From the NCBI GenBank assembly GCA_014549065.1, contig JACDOX010000085.1, forward strand, positions 1,720,396-1,784,395: 64,000 nucleotides of DNA, given 5' to 3'. The notes under the pieces are model-generated. The model saw nothing but the letters and a program-made list of their open reading frames with translations. It ran no database searches and had not been told where the DNA came from. This stretch comes from Cardinalis cardinalis. Its lineage: Eukaryota > Chordata > Aves > Passeriformes > Cardinalidae. This document shows, in pieces, positions 25,101 through 35,555 of the stretch. How positions within the stretch are numbered: the stretch's first letter is position 1; the number at the start of each line of letters is the position of its first letter. A program made the position numbers and the translations under genes.

Positions 25101-25862
25101 CCTTTCATATTCTGCATTTTAACCTGATTTTCAATCAGGTCAAAATTAAATTAAAATGTACCCCTACTGTGAATACAATAACTCCTTCTGTGCTTTGCTT
25201 CCTCTCTCAGATCAAAGAAGACCATTGATCCTATGTATCAGTTCTGGGAAGAGCTGAGTGCTGAAGATCTTGAGGATCTGAAGAAACCCATTAAAAAGGT
25301 AATCTTTCCTGATCCAAACACAGTTCAGCTATCAGCTGCTTTTATTGNAGAATATTTTTTTTAAGTAGATAAGAGTACACTGTACATTTAGGGGCAACTG
25401 AGACTGAAATTTGGAAGCTTTAGAAATTGATCCATTCTTGCCTTGGGAGCACTTTTCCCTCCTGCTGCACAAGAGCCATCTTAAACCTTTATGAATGTGC
25501 TCAGAAAATGGACATGATTATGTCAGTGGGAAATCTACCCTGTAGATGTCATTCAGTTCCCATATTTCATAATCAGAGTACATCTAATTCTCTTACCATT
25601 CCAACTGGTTGTGGCAATCACAGTGTAAATCCAGGTCTCTACTTGACAGTAGAAGATTTGACAGTATCTTCCTNCTCTTGCTGATCCTTTTAAATTTTTG
25701 CAGGGTACTTCTGAAGATGAAGATGATGACTTTTTGAAAGGAGAAACTCCTCAAAATGATGGTGTGGTTGAAATTGCACCAAATTCTTACGAGTCCAACA
25801 CACGGAGCCCTGTGAGCAGCATTGGCTCCCCTGCAGACTGTTACGTGCCATACCCACTGTGA
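16200..25862 (+). CDS. RRN3: RRN3 / TIF-IA, RNA polymerase I-specific initiation factor (17 coding exons seen)
   Basis: Exons: 16200-16292, 16744-16800, 17632-17721, 17813-17942, 18388-18447, 18912-18975, 19445-19514, 20018-20116, 20730-20825, 21266-21401, 22183-22313, 22933-23063, 23839-24023, 24311-24419, 24838-24990, 25211-25298, 25704-25862. Joined: 616 residues, in frame. RRN3 bridges Pol I and the promoter factor SL1 to start rRNA synthesis; it is a HEAT-repeat protein in the nucleolus. Visible landmarks: SSPPRKTVRFGG at the start, the acidic DVDISDSDDDD stretch (about 133-142), ARYVPSTP (160-167), LWKKLQDP, ALHGPFYS, FCYTIIERNNRQ, NPLDSFFPFDP and a DEDDDFLKGE tail. Numbering runs 34 behind the human protein, so an N-terminal exon is probably missing. 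The exon ending at 20825 uses a weak donor (GTCGGT). Three C-terminal features differ from mammals (see findings). Confidence 0.93.
19650..19675. repeat. (AT)n-rich microsatellite in an RRN3 intron
   Basis: Alternating AT dinucleotides with one short interruption, in the intron after the exon ending at 19514. Confidence 0.75.
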
Positions 25863-26060
25863 CATGGGCAACCAGAAGGGAAAGTGTGGAATAGGTTGAA
25901 AATTGTGTGCAATGTTTTGCTCTGGAAAGAGACTTGAGCTCAACTTTCCAAACTGGCAAATGTTTAAGTAACTACATTTAAGAAAAATTACTGTTTCTTA
26001 GTCATCAGATTTCTACAGATGTGTTATAGTAAAGTTATATGTTGCTAGAAAAGCTTAGAG

Positions 26061-26066
26061 AATAAA
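26061..26066 (+). terminator. RRN3: Candidate proximal poly(A) signal of RRN3
   Basis: AATAAA about 200 bp after the RRN3 stop. A second AATAAA lies at 27108-27113 and could serve a longer 3' UTR. Confidence 0.45.
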
Positions 26067-27107
26067 TAGGGTGATATTTTACAAATTTCACATTGAAATG
26101 GTTTTTATGACTTAGAAGGATTTTTTTTTAAAGTTTTTTCCAACTCTTCAAAACTTCATTTAGTAATGTTTCTCTACAAGATTTTATATGTCAGGGGTGA
26201 AATTCTGGTGTTTCTTCCTGCAGATTTGTGTGGGGGGCAGAATTCCACTGTCAGTGTTCCATCTCTGATGACTCTTCTGGAGCTGGTTTCACAGTAATGG
26301 TGTAATCTCTTGTCCTAGGTTGCCATTTTTTGGCACTCAATGTGAGGCTTGAGAAATTGGAAAAGACCTGTCCTGATTGCATTTGGGTTTCACTTACTCT
26401 GTACTGGGATAAAGCAGTCAGTGGCCACGTTGCTTGAAGCTGCTTTTTAGAGGGACCCCTTTGGAAGTTTCCTCCTAAATTTGCCCTAAACCAGGAGATC
26501 TCTCAGTAGGCAGGGGATGAATCTGTCTGGCAGTGGTTCTTCTGCACACATCTCTTCAGCTTTTCCTATCAGTAGAGCCATGCTTGGTAAAGCCACTTGC
26601 TAGTGGGAGGTGTGCTCAGACAGAAAGCATTATCCTGAAATCTGTAGCTGACACACACCTTTCCCAGCTAGGAAAGTTAAGACATGTGAAAGTGATGGTT
26701 GTTGGAAGTGTTGAAAANGAGGGAGTAGCTGAATGTATTATTTGTAGATAGTTTTCTTTGGGGTGCTTGTGAAGCACTCCAAGACAGGTATTTATTTGCC
26801 AGATTTGAAGTTTATATGTGAAGGCTGAAAATAGAAAAAATCTTCCCTTGTGGAAAGGACGAGATGTGTCAGTGGTGTCCTTGTGTTGTCCATGTGTCTG
26901 TCAGTCAGTGTAGAGTTTCTCTACAGAGGTTTCTTGTCTTCTTTTCATGGTTGCTGGCTTTTAGGTCTGAGTAAGAATATAAACAATGGGAAAAAAATAA
27001 ATGTTACTCGTATAACATTTAGTTNAAAATTTTATGTATTTAAGACTAAACTCCATTTGCCCTTCTTTAGAACTTGGAGGCTTTCAAGACATTTTTATTT
27101 GGAGCCA

Positions 27108-27113
27108 ATAAAG
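27108..27113 (+). terminator. RRN3: Candidate distal poly(A) signal of RRN3
   Basis: Canonical AATAAA about 1.25 kb after the stop codon, within otherwise gene-free sequence. Use is uncertain without 3' end reads. Confidence 0.3.
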
Positions 27114-27763
27114 TTTGGTGCAAACAGTGCAATTCTTAACATCCTTGAGAAAACCACATGTCTGTATGTAACTGAGGTGCCCTCTGTGGAGCCTGACTTC
27201 TCAAAATTGGGGTGTTCATTCTGACAGATTGCAGAAATGAGTTTTGGGGATGACACTGCAAAATTGTATAAACTGAGAAGCTTTGGTTTTAATTGTAGTC
27301 CTCTTTGTTGTCAGTCCTGAGTAATAAACAATAGATTTCCATCTGAAATAATTGCATTTTCTCCTGGCACAAAAGAACCCTCACGTCAACAGCAGGGAAA
27401 ACATCCTTTGAAAGATGCCCTTCAGACACTACTTCCAAAATGAGGGTGTGTAAAACTTGCCCAGTTGTAATATTAGGTATGTGATTCAGGAGCTTCCACA
27501 TATCATGAAAAACAAAAAAAACCCTGTAAGTNTAACTGTCTGTACTGAAGTTACACAGTTTTGTTTAAGTGTTTCTGGAACCTTTGCTCTGATGGCTCTG
27601 GTTTTCTCCATGTAATGGCAGGCAGGTTTGCTGGCAGGTGCTGGTGCGTTGCTGAAGAGACTTTGTAAATACCAACAGCTGTGAGAGGAATGCTTATCCT
27701 GAGGTGCAATTTTGTGTCACATGAGAAATGCAATGTATCTTTTGAAGAAGGCTTTAATTCTAC

Positions 27764-27901
27764 TATAGAATGGCCTGGGTTGGAAGGGACCTTAAACATC
27801 ACCTAGTTCCAACCACCCTGTCNCTAGCAGGGTCACCTTCCACCACACCAGTTTGCCCAGACCCCAGTGCAGCCTGGCCTGGAACACTTCCAGGGATGGT
27901 T
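27764..27901 (-). mobile_element. CR1 LINE 3' end fragment, minus orientation
   Basis: The + strand reads 'tagaatggcctgggttgga', 'agggaccttaaacatcacc', then 'ggcctggaacacttccagg'. This is the reverse complement of the highly conserved 3' end of avian CR1. The CR1 3' terminus is therefore at the left (about 27764), where a 'ctatagaat' piece resembles the terminal octamer. The copy is heavily 5'-truncated, as usual for CR1. Confidence 0.85.
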
Positions 27902-28124
27902 TATTTTTGTGAAGATGAATGGAAAGGCCGAGCTGGGGTCCTGGGCAGTTCTTGTCTCTGGGCCGTGGGCAGTTCGGGTGCCTGGCTGTCCACATTCCCT
28001 GCAGGGTGAATTAACTCTGCTGCTACCATCATTATTCCTTGTAGTATCTTCCACAGACAACTGGAGGAAAAATCCCCTATCTTTGAGGAAAACCGGTTGT
28101 CTTNGAGATTGTCTGAAAATCCAG

Positions 28125-28447
28125 CTTGTTCTTGCTGGGGCAGAGGATGGTGGTGTGGGGATCGGCCTCTTCTCCCAGGCACCCAGTGGTAGAACAAGGG
28201 GATGTAACCTTAAACTGTGCCGGGGGAGGTTTGTGTTGGACGTTGGGAATGATTTCTTCACAGAGAGGGGGGAATGAGACACTGGAATGGGCTGTCCATT
28301 GGATGGTGGAGTCACCGTCCCTGGAAGCATTTAATGACAAGCTGGATGTGGTCCTCACTGCCATGGTACAGTGACACAGTGGTGTTCAGATAGAGGTTGG
28401 ATTCCATGATCTCAGAGGTGTTTTCCAACCTCAATAATTCAGCGATT
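28125..28447 (+). mobile_element. CR1 LINE 3' end fragment, plus orientation
   Basis: Shows the CR1 3' region in sense: 'atcggcctcttctcccagg', 'gtgccgggggaggttt', 'atttcttcacagagag', 'tggtggagtcaccgtccctgg', 'ggttggattccatgatctc' and 'ttttccaacctcaa', ending near degenerate ATTC-type octamers at 28437-28447. It is 5'-truncated and diverged. It belongs to a different CR1 copy from the fragment at 27764-27901, which points the other way. Confidence 0.85.
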
Positions 28448-28582
28448 TGTAAATTTGTGGCTTTATAACTGTTATTATTTCATACCACAACTTAAGGATG
28501 CCCCGCAGCAGCCGGGGAATCTCTGCAGGGTAACCGAGTTAAAGTCGTCAGGCGGGGCCGCCGAGGCCGGCCGCGTTTCCGT

Positions 28583-28960
28583 CAGCCCGGGGCCGTCCCG
28601 CCGTACCCGGGCCCAGTCCCGGGGCCGTCCCGCCGTGCCCGGGCCGGGCCTAGCCTCGGGGCGGTGCCGCCGTGCCCGGGCCGGGCCCAGCCTCGGGGCG
28701 GTGCCGCGGTGCCCGGGCCCAGCCTCGGGCGGTGCCGCGGTGCCCGGGCCTGGCCCAGCCTCGGGGCGGTGCCGCCGTGCCCGGGCCCAGCCTCGGGGCG
28801 GTGCCGCCGTGCCCGGGCCCAGCCTCGGGGCGGTGCCGCCGTGCCCGGGCCCAGCCTCGGGGCGGTGCCGCCGTGCCCGGGCCCAGCCTCGGGGCGGTGC
28901 CGCCGTGCCCGGGCCCAGCCTCGGGGCGGTGCCGCCGTGCCCGGGCCCAGCCTCGGGCCG
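28583..28960. repeat. 32-bp GC-rich minisatellite upstream of NTAN1
   Basis: About nine copies of a unit carrying 'ggtgccgccgtgcccgggcc' and then 'cagcctcggggc'. Copies begin near 28663, 28701, 28732, 28770, 28801, 28833, 28865, 28897 and 28929. The last five are spaced exactly 32 bp and nearly identical; the first ones vary by insertions of 'gggcc'-type pieces. Two more degenerate units lie at 28583-28650. The array ends about 125 bp before the NTAN1 ATG. Because 32 is not a multiple of three, open frames across it change reading phase each unit and are not coding. Confidence 0.9.
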
Positions 28961-29084
28961 GTCCGCGGGCGGAGCGGCGGCCGCGCTTTCCCGGCGCCCC
29001 GCGCGGCGCCGCCCGGCCCGGCCCGGCGCGGCCTGCGGAGGGAGCGCGGAGCCGCCTCCGGGCTCGGGCCCGCCGCTCGCCGAG
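28961..29084 (+). promoter_or_regulatory. NTAN1: NTAN1 CpG-island core promoter / 5' UTR
   Basis: Extremely GC-rich spacer between the minisatellite and the NTAN1 start codon, with 'gcggcgcc', 'ggcccggcccgg' elements and no TATA box. Inferred from position only. Confidence 0.5.
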
Positions 29085-32000
29085 ATGCCGCTGCTGGTTA
29101 ACGGAGCGCGGGTGGACCTGGCCCGGTCCACGGGCGACATGATCCGCGCCCACCCGCACCTCGAGGTGAGGGAAGCGGGAAGGGGCCCTCGGGGAACCGC
29201 GGTCGCGGGTGGCGGAGCGGGGCAGGGGCGGCCGCGGCCCCGACCCCGCGCGTTCCCCGCGCTCTGACAGCGGAGAGCCGCGGGTGGTGGAAAAGAAAGA
29301 AATCGGTGTCGGCGGAGGGGCTCAGCCGTGCCGATGGGGGTGCCCCGCGGGGCCGGGCGGGCTCTTTCTGTGTGAAATGACAAAAACTGGCGATAAAAAG
29401 GAANGTGGGCACNCTGAGGAAGGTGCTGACCTTNCTGCCAGGGTATAAATGTTANAATCCTAACGGTGAGTGTGAGCCANGGCTGGGAGCAGAGCTGCTT
29501 CCCATCAGAAGGTGTTTCTTTACAGACCCTGAGATTATGCAGAAAACCAGGGCAAATTTGATAAAGCTGTGAAGTGTTTTTTGAGCCCAGAANGGAAATT
29601 GACTTTGTCCCCAGCAGGTCTGTGAGGAAGCACTGCCGTAGTCATAGCGCAGGAATCCGGGTTTTCCGCACACCAATCGAGCTAATAAACAGCAGTATTT
29701 TGTTAAGTGCAAAATAAATGTTCTGAAATATGGTAGTAGAAGACTGAAACTTCTATATTTCAAGTTTCCTGTTCTGATTAAACTTCCAAGATCAGTTCTG
29801 GTATTATCTAATATAATCTTTTCCCACTTCAAAAGCTGTTTATTGTGCCTCCATTTTATGGTCCATATAACAGGGGAAAGGTGTTTTGTAACTCTCTGGA
29901 ATNATGAGATTTTACTATTAACTTGGTNACTGTTAGGAAAGCATAAAACTTTCAAAATTCAGAATACTCTATANTACAAAACACAGAAAATTCAGACTAC
30001 TCTGTAATAATACAAAACACACTTGTTTCTGAGCTGGGTCCCTTTGCTTTTCAGAGGTGATGTTTCTGTGAAGTAATGGATACACCTGAGAATTCAGCTA
30101 CTGTAGTATCTGTTATCATTTGTAGTATTTGTTATCATTTATCTTTAGGAAAAGGCAAAACTTCTGAGAAGTCAGCCAGCTCAGATCGTGGAACCCAAGG
30201 GCCTTCTCTATGTCCAGCAGAGAGAGTTTGCAGTGACTACCCCTAAAGATGGTGTGTAGGAACATAAACATTTCTTCTTGTACTGAAGCAGTGATTGTGA
30301 GAGCTGAGTTCTCACAGTGTTTTCCTCCTTTCAAATAGGTTCTGTTTCCATTCTTGGATCAGATGATGCCACTACCTGCCACATAGTTGTGCTCCGACAC
30401 ACAGGTATGTCTAGAGGACCTTCAGAGCAAAGCCTGTACCCCTGAAATAAGGAATTAGTGCTGGTTTATGTGGTGTTAATAAAATAAACTGCAGTTACAT
30501 TAATACAAACCTGAATCCCCAAAAGTCACTTCATGTGTTAACTAAAGACTCGCTCAGAGTTGGTGTGTTCAGTGTGAGAGGTTCCCTGCTCTCCTCGCTC
30601 CCTGAGCAGGTTTTAACTTGCTCTGCTCCTGTGGCCAGGGGCATTGCAGCCCTGGGCTGTGTCCAGCAGTCTGGCAGAGCAAGGTTTGGACTTGTGGAAT
30701 TTGTGTGCCTGGATTTCTGACATTAGAGGTGTTGCCAGCTAAGATGTTCCCTCCTGTGGAGAGGGCCCTTGGACCCCTCGCAGGCGCTGTGCTGGTTTTG
30801 TAAGGGCCCATGCGGAGGGTGGCGCCTCTCCCCAGTCGTGTCCCCTGCTGGAGGGGGATGAGGCCGTGCCGGGGCAGCTCTCCCTGCGCAGTGGGGACTG
30901 CCCCGGTTGGTGGCGCTGTCACCGAGGCCCTGTTTGTTGTGTGCCCTCCCCAGGCAGCGGAGCCACGTGCCTGACCCACTGTGACGGCTCGGACACCGAG
31001 GCCGAGGTGTCGCTCATCATGAGCTCAGTGAAGTCCTTCTCCAGCTCCACAGGCTGTGGCAGGTCAGCTCTGCTCCATTCCTGTTCTGCTGCTCTCAAAG
31101 GTTACTGCAGCTGGGAGGGAATTGTGCTGGGTTCAGACAAGGGAATTGTGCAGGAAACATCTCTTGATCAGCAGCCGCATGCAAAGTGGAAATCACTTCT
31201 TTGGTGATGATTTTGGGGGTATTTTTAGCAGTCGTTTAAAGCACGGTTCTGTTCTGAGGAGTGTCTCTGTAAAATGCCACCNTGAGGGTTGTGTTTACTG
31301 TTTCCCATTTAACTTTGTTCCAGATTTGCGAAATTTTCCATAAAACTGGGTTTTGGTTTGTATTGTAGTTTTCCCTTCAGAGTGTTTGTAAATTCTTTTC
31401 AGCATCTGACAGTTTATCAGGGAGTTTTGTAAGTCCACATAAAAAGAAATGGTGTGGAGTATAGGACAGTGGGTAAAAAGCTCTGAAACAGAATTTAGCA
31501 GACAAGCTTCTTTCTGGATGTGAAGGGTTTTGCCCCTGTGGTTTGGTAAGAACAAAAGCTTGCTCATGAACTTAGATTAATGATTTAGAAGGACTTTACA
31601 TAGACACTGCTTAGAGAAGAACCCTGCTGCATGGTCCAGATCAGTTGTGAGGAGGTCATGGGATCAAAAACCTTCAAGTTTAATTAACTGAAAGGTGGTT
31701 AAAAAGTTCAGTCCAAACCAGAGGTGCCAGAGATACCCCTGGGATAGCATTGCATGTATTTTAATGCCTCTTCAAGCTTGTTCCTGTGCCACTTCTTGGC
31801 TGATCCCTGAAGTTTTCAGAATGGAATTATCNTAACTTGCTATGTAATGCAAACCAGCTTGGTGCATGTGATTGTAATAAGTGAGGCTTCTCTAATGATT
31901 GCTTTGCAGTTTGGGCTGGGGATTATTTTGTAAAGCTATTCATTTTGAGATGTCTTTTTAATTGCTGTTTCCTGTTATTCCATCTCTGTTAGGCTGGAAG

Positions 32001-35000
32001 TGCACCTAGTTGGAGGTTTCAATGATGATAGGCAGTTATCACAAAAACTTACTAATCAGCTTCTTAGTAAGTTCACGTTTTTTGCACTCTCATGTCCAAA
32101 AAAAAAAAAAAAGTTCTGGCTGGATTTGGGTGGAGTTTGTTTGTAGTCTGAGTCCCCAGTCATTTACTGGAAAGAAGTGTGGATTCACCTTTAAAGGGTC
32201 TTTTTCTCTGCCTGAGAACTTGGTGTGGAGAGGGGCTGGGCTGCTGGGGCTTGCCCATGCTCAGTGCCTGGGCCACAGGCTCTGGTCCTGTCACTGCTCC
32301 CAGGCTCACACCTGGCTCTGGAGAGTTGGGTGCAGTTCAGCTGGGCTTTGATTCCTGCTCATCTTCTCAGGATCATGGGCAAGTGTTGTCACTCTCCCAG
32401 TCTGTACATGTGGATGATTCATCAGTTACCATTCAGTTCATACCTTAATGTGATGGGGTAAAATTTAATTCTTGTTTGGAATTGTCTAATAAAAAATGTN
32501 AGGTCTTACATAAAATCCACAGTCCAGAGGAGTGATGGCTTCACTCACAATTGGAAGTGTAAAGTACCTGCTTACCTGGGAGTGCTCTGGGTTGTGCTAA
32601 GCACTTNGTCACTTCTGGAGAGGCCTCTGCCCCTCTGGAATGGGGAGGGGGCAGGGATGGGGCAGGTGTCAGGATTGGAGGGAGGTGTTTGAGGGGGTAA
32701 ACAAAAAAGGAATAACCCTGGGATGCAGCCTTGTGGCTGTGACACCTGAGGAGTGTTTTGTGTAATGTGAGAGTTCTGTGCAGAACAAAGTAGTTTGGTT
32801 AACTTACTTGAACCTTCTGATTTTCATGCATCAAGGTACAATTTGAATCAGTAATGCTGTATTGCTATCAGAACTTAAAAGAGGGGGNTTTTTTCCTGGT
32901 GTTTGGGATGGTGAAATGCAGAACTAATTTACAGTTGATGAAAGACTGGGTTTGTTCACTATCTATGTAACATTTTAGGAAAAAACATTGAAATATAACC
33001 TGCTAAATGTAGAGCAGACTAGAGCAGAGCTGATGTGATGCCAGAGCTAAACCAGTGTCAGTAGCAGAAGTGGCAGAGCACTTTCTTAGCAGATTTTTGC
33101 TGTTACAAATGGCCTCTCTCTATAAACTCCTGTTAGTCTGAAGCAGATGTGCAGAACCCTGTTGGCAGTGTTGCCCTGCCTGGGGCAGGGGTTTAGTGTG
33201 TGCCCCTCACCCCCTGAAAGCAGTGCCCTGCCTCCCCCACTGACATTTTTGCTGTCCTTGTCATCACAGGAGCCTTCGACCTCCAGCCGGAGGATGTTCA
33301 TTTAGTAACTTTCTGTGTAACAGGTAAGAAAATGTTCCCTTGGGTTTGGAAGTNCCTTTCCTGAAATAAAAGGGCAGGGAACTTCTCAGACGTGGCTTTT
33401 TCTCTGTCCTCATATCAATGTGTAATTTTCAGTTTTGCTGCTGCACTGCAACCAACTCATAGTCATGGCCAGGTTATTTTGGCACGTATATCCCAAGAAA
33501 CAGGGTTTTTTCCCTGTAAATTGTCCTTGCAGAAGCAGTTGGCTGGAGCTGCTGTTCTGTTANGAGACAGCTCCAAGTCCTACGTGTGTTGTTACTGACC
33601 TCTGCCTTCTTTTCCATATTTCATTTAGTTTTCCTTGGCTTTTTCTATCTTGTGCAACATCAGATCTCTTGCTCTCCAATAACATACAATTAAATAAATG
33701 CTGCTCAGACTAAAATCCAAANCCCTGCAAGTTTGACTTCTTTGTCTTCATTACAGAACTAAATGACAGAGAAGAACAAGATATTCACTTTCCAATAATT
33801 TATGGAATAGGTGAGTCAGTTAAATTAGAATTGAATTTTCTTTTGGTCACTGGATTGCTTTTCAGATTCCAGTAGTAAATGGACTGCTTTTAATGAATGG
33901 GAAAAGTGCACCCTAAAAGTTGCACGCTGCTATCAGAGGCATAGGCAAAAATGCTTTTCTTGTGGTGCCACAGCTNGGAGATGCACACATGAAGAGGCTG
34001 TGTACAAATGCAGATTTTTTCCTTTAACTGCTCTTAAAAGTTTATCAGCATTGAGCTACTGCACTAAATTTATACTTAGAATTTAATCTTCTTCTCTTTG
34101 ATTACTCAGTGTTTTTTCTAATTAGTTCACTCATCTCTGGAATATTGAAATGCTGCCAAAGGAGATGNAGTAGAAATGTACTGTCACAGGCTTAGGGTCT
34201 GGGAAATAAAAATGTGTGATGGGTTCTGCAGTTCTGCAACACAGTTTTGTTAGTTCCATGGTCATTGTAANGAAGTGCCTCAAACAATTCATTCTTACTA
34301 TATTTAATCTCTNTTTCCTACCAGCTGTGAATGTTAAAACAGCAGAGATCTTCCCTGCAACCTTCCCAGTAAAAGGGCCAGATGAGGATCTGCGTTCAGC
34401 CCACACTTTAACAGGAGCACCAGTGAGTAAGAGGTGGTGAAAATGGGGAGACCAGTCAGGGGCAGTGAGGCATCCCAAGTTTGAGGAGAATATCCTCTGG
34501 TAGCTCTCTGGGTTTGTGGTCACCATTTCACTCTGTGTTTGTTGGAGTAGCTGGGGGTGTCAGTGCAGCTGGGGGGACTCAGGGCTGAGCTGTCCCAGGC
34601 CAGGCTGAGGGGAGCTCTCCCTGGCTGGGCAGCCCTGGCTGCCNCTGCAGCCTCCTTGTTCTTGCAGCTGACCAACATCTACGATGCCAAGACAGAACAG
34701 CTCCGGATTGGGCCTTATTTCTGGGGGCCTTTCCCACATGTGGATTTCTGGCTGGAACAAGATGATGCACAGATTTTACAGGTACCGGTAATGATCTGGT
34801 TTGGGGTTTTTTGCCTTCTAACTGAGTAGAGAGAGGGGTGTTACAGTATGTCAAAACTTTTCCCAGTGCACTGCTGTCCCTGGGAGGGTGGGGAGTATCC
34901 TTCTAGAGGGCAGGATAATGAGAACATTGTATCCTGAATGTCAAGCAGCTCTTGCTCCCATCTTCTTTTTCAGAACCTTTCCACGTCACCTCTGGCTGAG

Positions 35001-35153
35001 CCCCCCCACTTTGTTTCCCACATTAGATCTACATTAACATTTCTAAAAGAACATCCATTTCCATCTCGGTCCCTGTTTCCTGACAGGAAGCCTCGAATCT
35101 ACAAAAAAAATGAAGAAGGGTTGTGGGAACAGGTTTGCTCTGACAAAATCTAA
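29085..35153 (+). CDS. NTAN1: NTAN1, protein N-terminal asparagine amidohydrolase (10 exons)
   Basis: Exons: 29085-29165, 30149-30251, 30339-30404, 30954-31062, 31993-32066, 33270-33323, 33757-33810, 34325-34422, 34668-34781, 34974-35153. Joined: 310 residues, the same as human. NTAN1 deamidates N-terminal Asn to Asp, which is then arginylated and read as a degron (Asn/Arg N-degron pathway). The sequence starts MPLLVNG, and Cys75 in the GSDDATTCHIVVLRHTG block matches the known nucleophilic cysteine. Other family blocks are LEVHLVGGF, ELNDREE, TEQLRIGPY, PFPHVDFWL and NLSTSPLAEPPHFV. All introns are GT-AG. The gene is transcribed away from RRN3 and toward PDXDC1. No defects seen. The 3' end lies near that of PDXDC1. 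Confidence 0.96.
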
Positions 35154-35263
35154 CCTGGAACCCACCCCACAATTGCTTTAAGGAAATACAACTTGCAGGA
35201 AGAGCAATTTGTTGCAAATAGCATATTTCTGGTCACAAATACCAATGTTCCTGTGCTTTTCAA

Positions 35264-35269
35264 AATAAA
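35264..35269 (+). terminator. NTAN1: NTAN1 poly(A) signal
   Basis: AATAAA 110 bp after the NTAN1 stop codon, the first canonical signal, followed by T-rich DNA (gttttttctcc near 35290). Confidence 0.65.
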
Positions 35270-35549
35270 ATATTTTGATAGAAGAAACTTGTTTTTTCTC
35301 CATTACTTATGTAGAAATCAGGGTTTCTTTGAAGTAAGAATTTGGCTTTGTTTAGGTTCTGTTGCTCCAGTGCAGTAATTTGATGGGCAGGTAGAGGTGG
35401 CAATGCTGGAGACTGACAAAGGTGAGTCACTGCTCTGGTATGCACTTCATTAAATGATTTGGCACACACAAGGAAAGAAAGAGCTTGCTGGAATGTAGCA
35501 AGTGTCCTTCAACAATAACTTAATTCCAGAGTTATAATTTGAAGTATCT

Positions 35550-35555
35550 TTATTG
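35550..35555 (-). terminator. PDXDC1: PDXDC1 distal poly(A) signal
   Basis: TTTATT on the + strand, that is AATAAA on the minus strand, about 1.6 kb beyond the PDXDC1 stop codon and only about 280 bp from the opposing NTAN1 signal. Other AATAAA-type hexamers may exist closer to the stop, so the 3' UTR length is inferred. Confidence 0.45.

Noticed and set aside
28455..29383. Open frames of 145-302 codons on both strands upstream of NTAN1
   Set aside because: Products of the 32-bp GC repeat; no similarity to a protein and no consistent frame.
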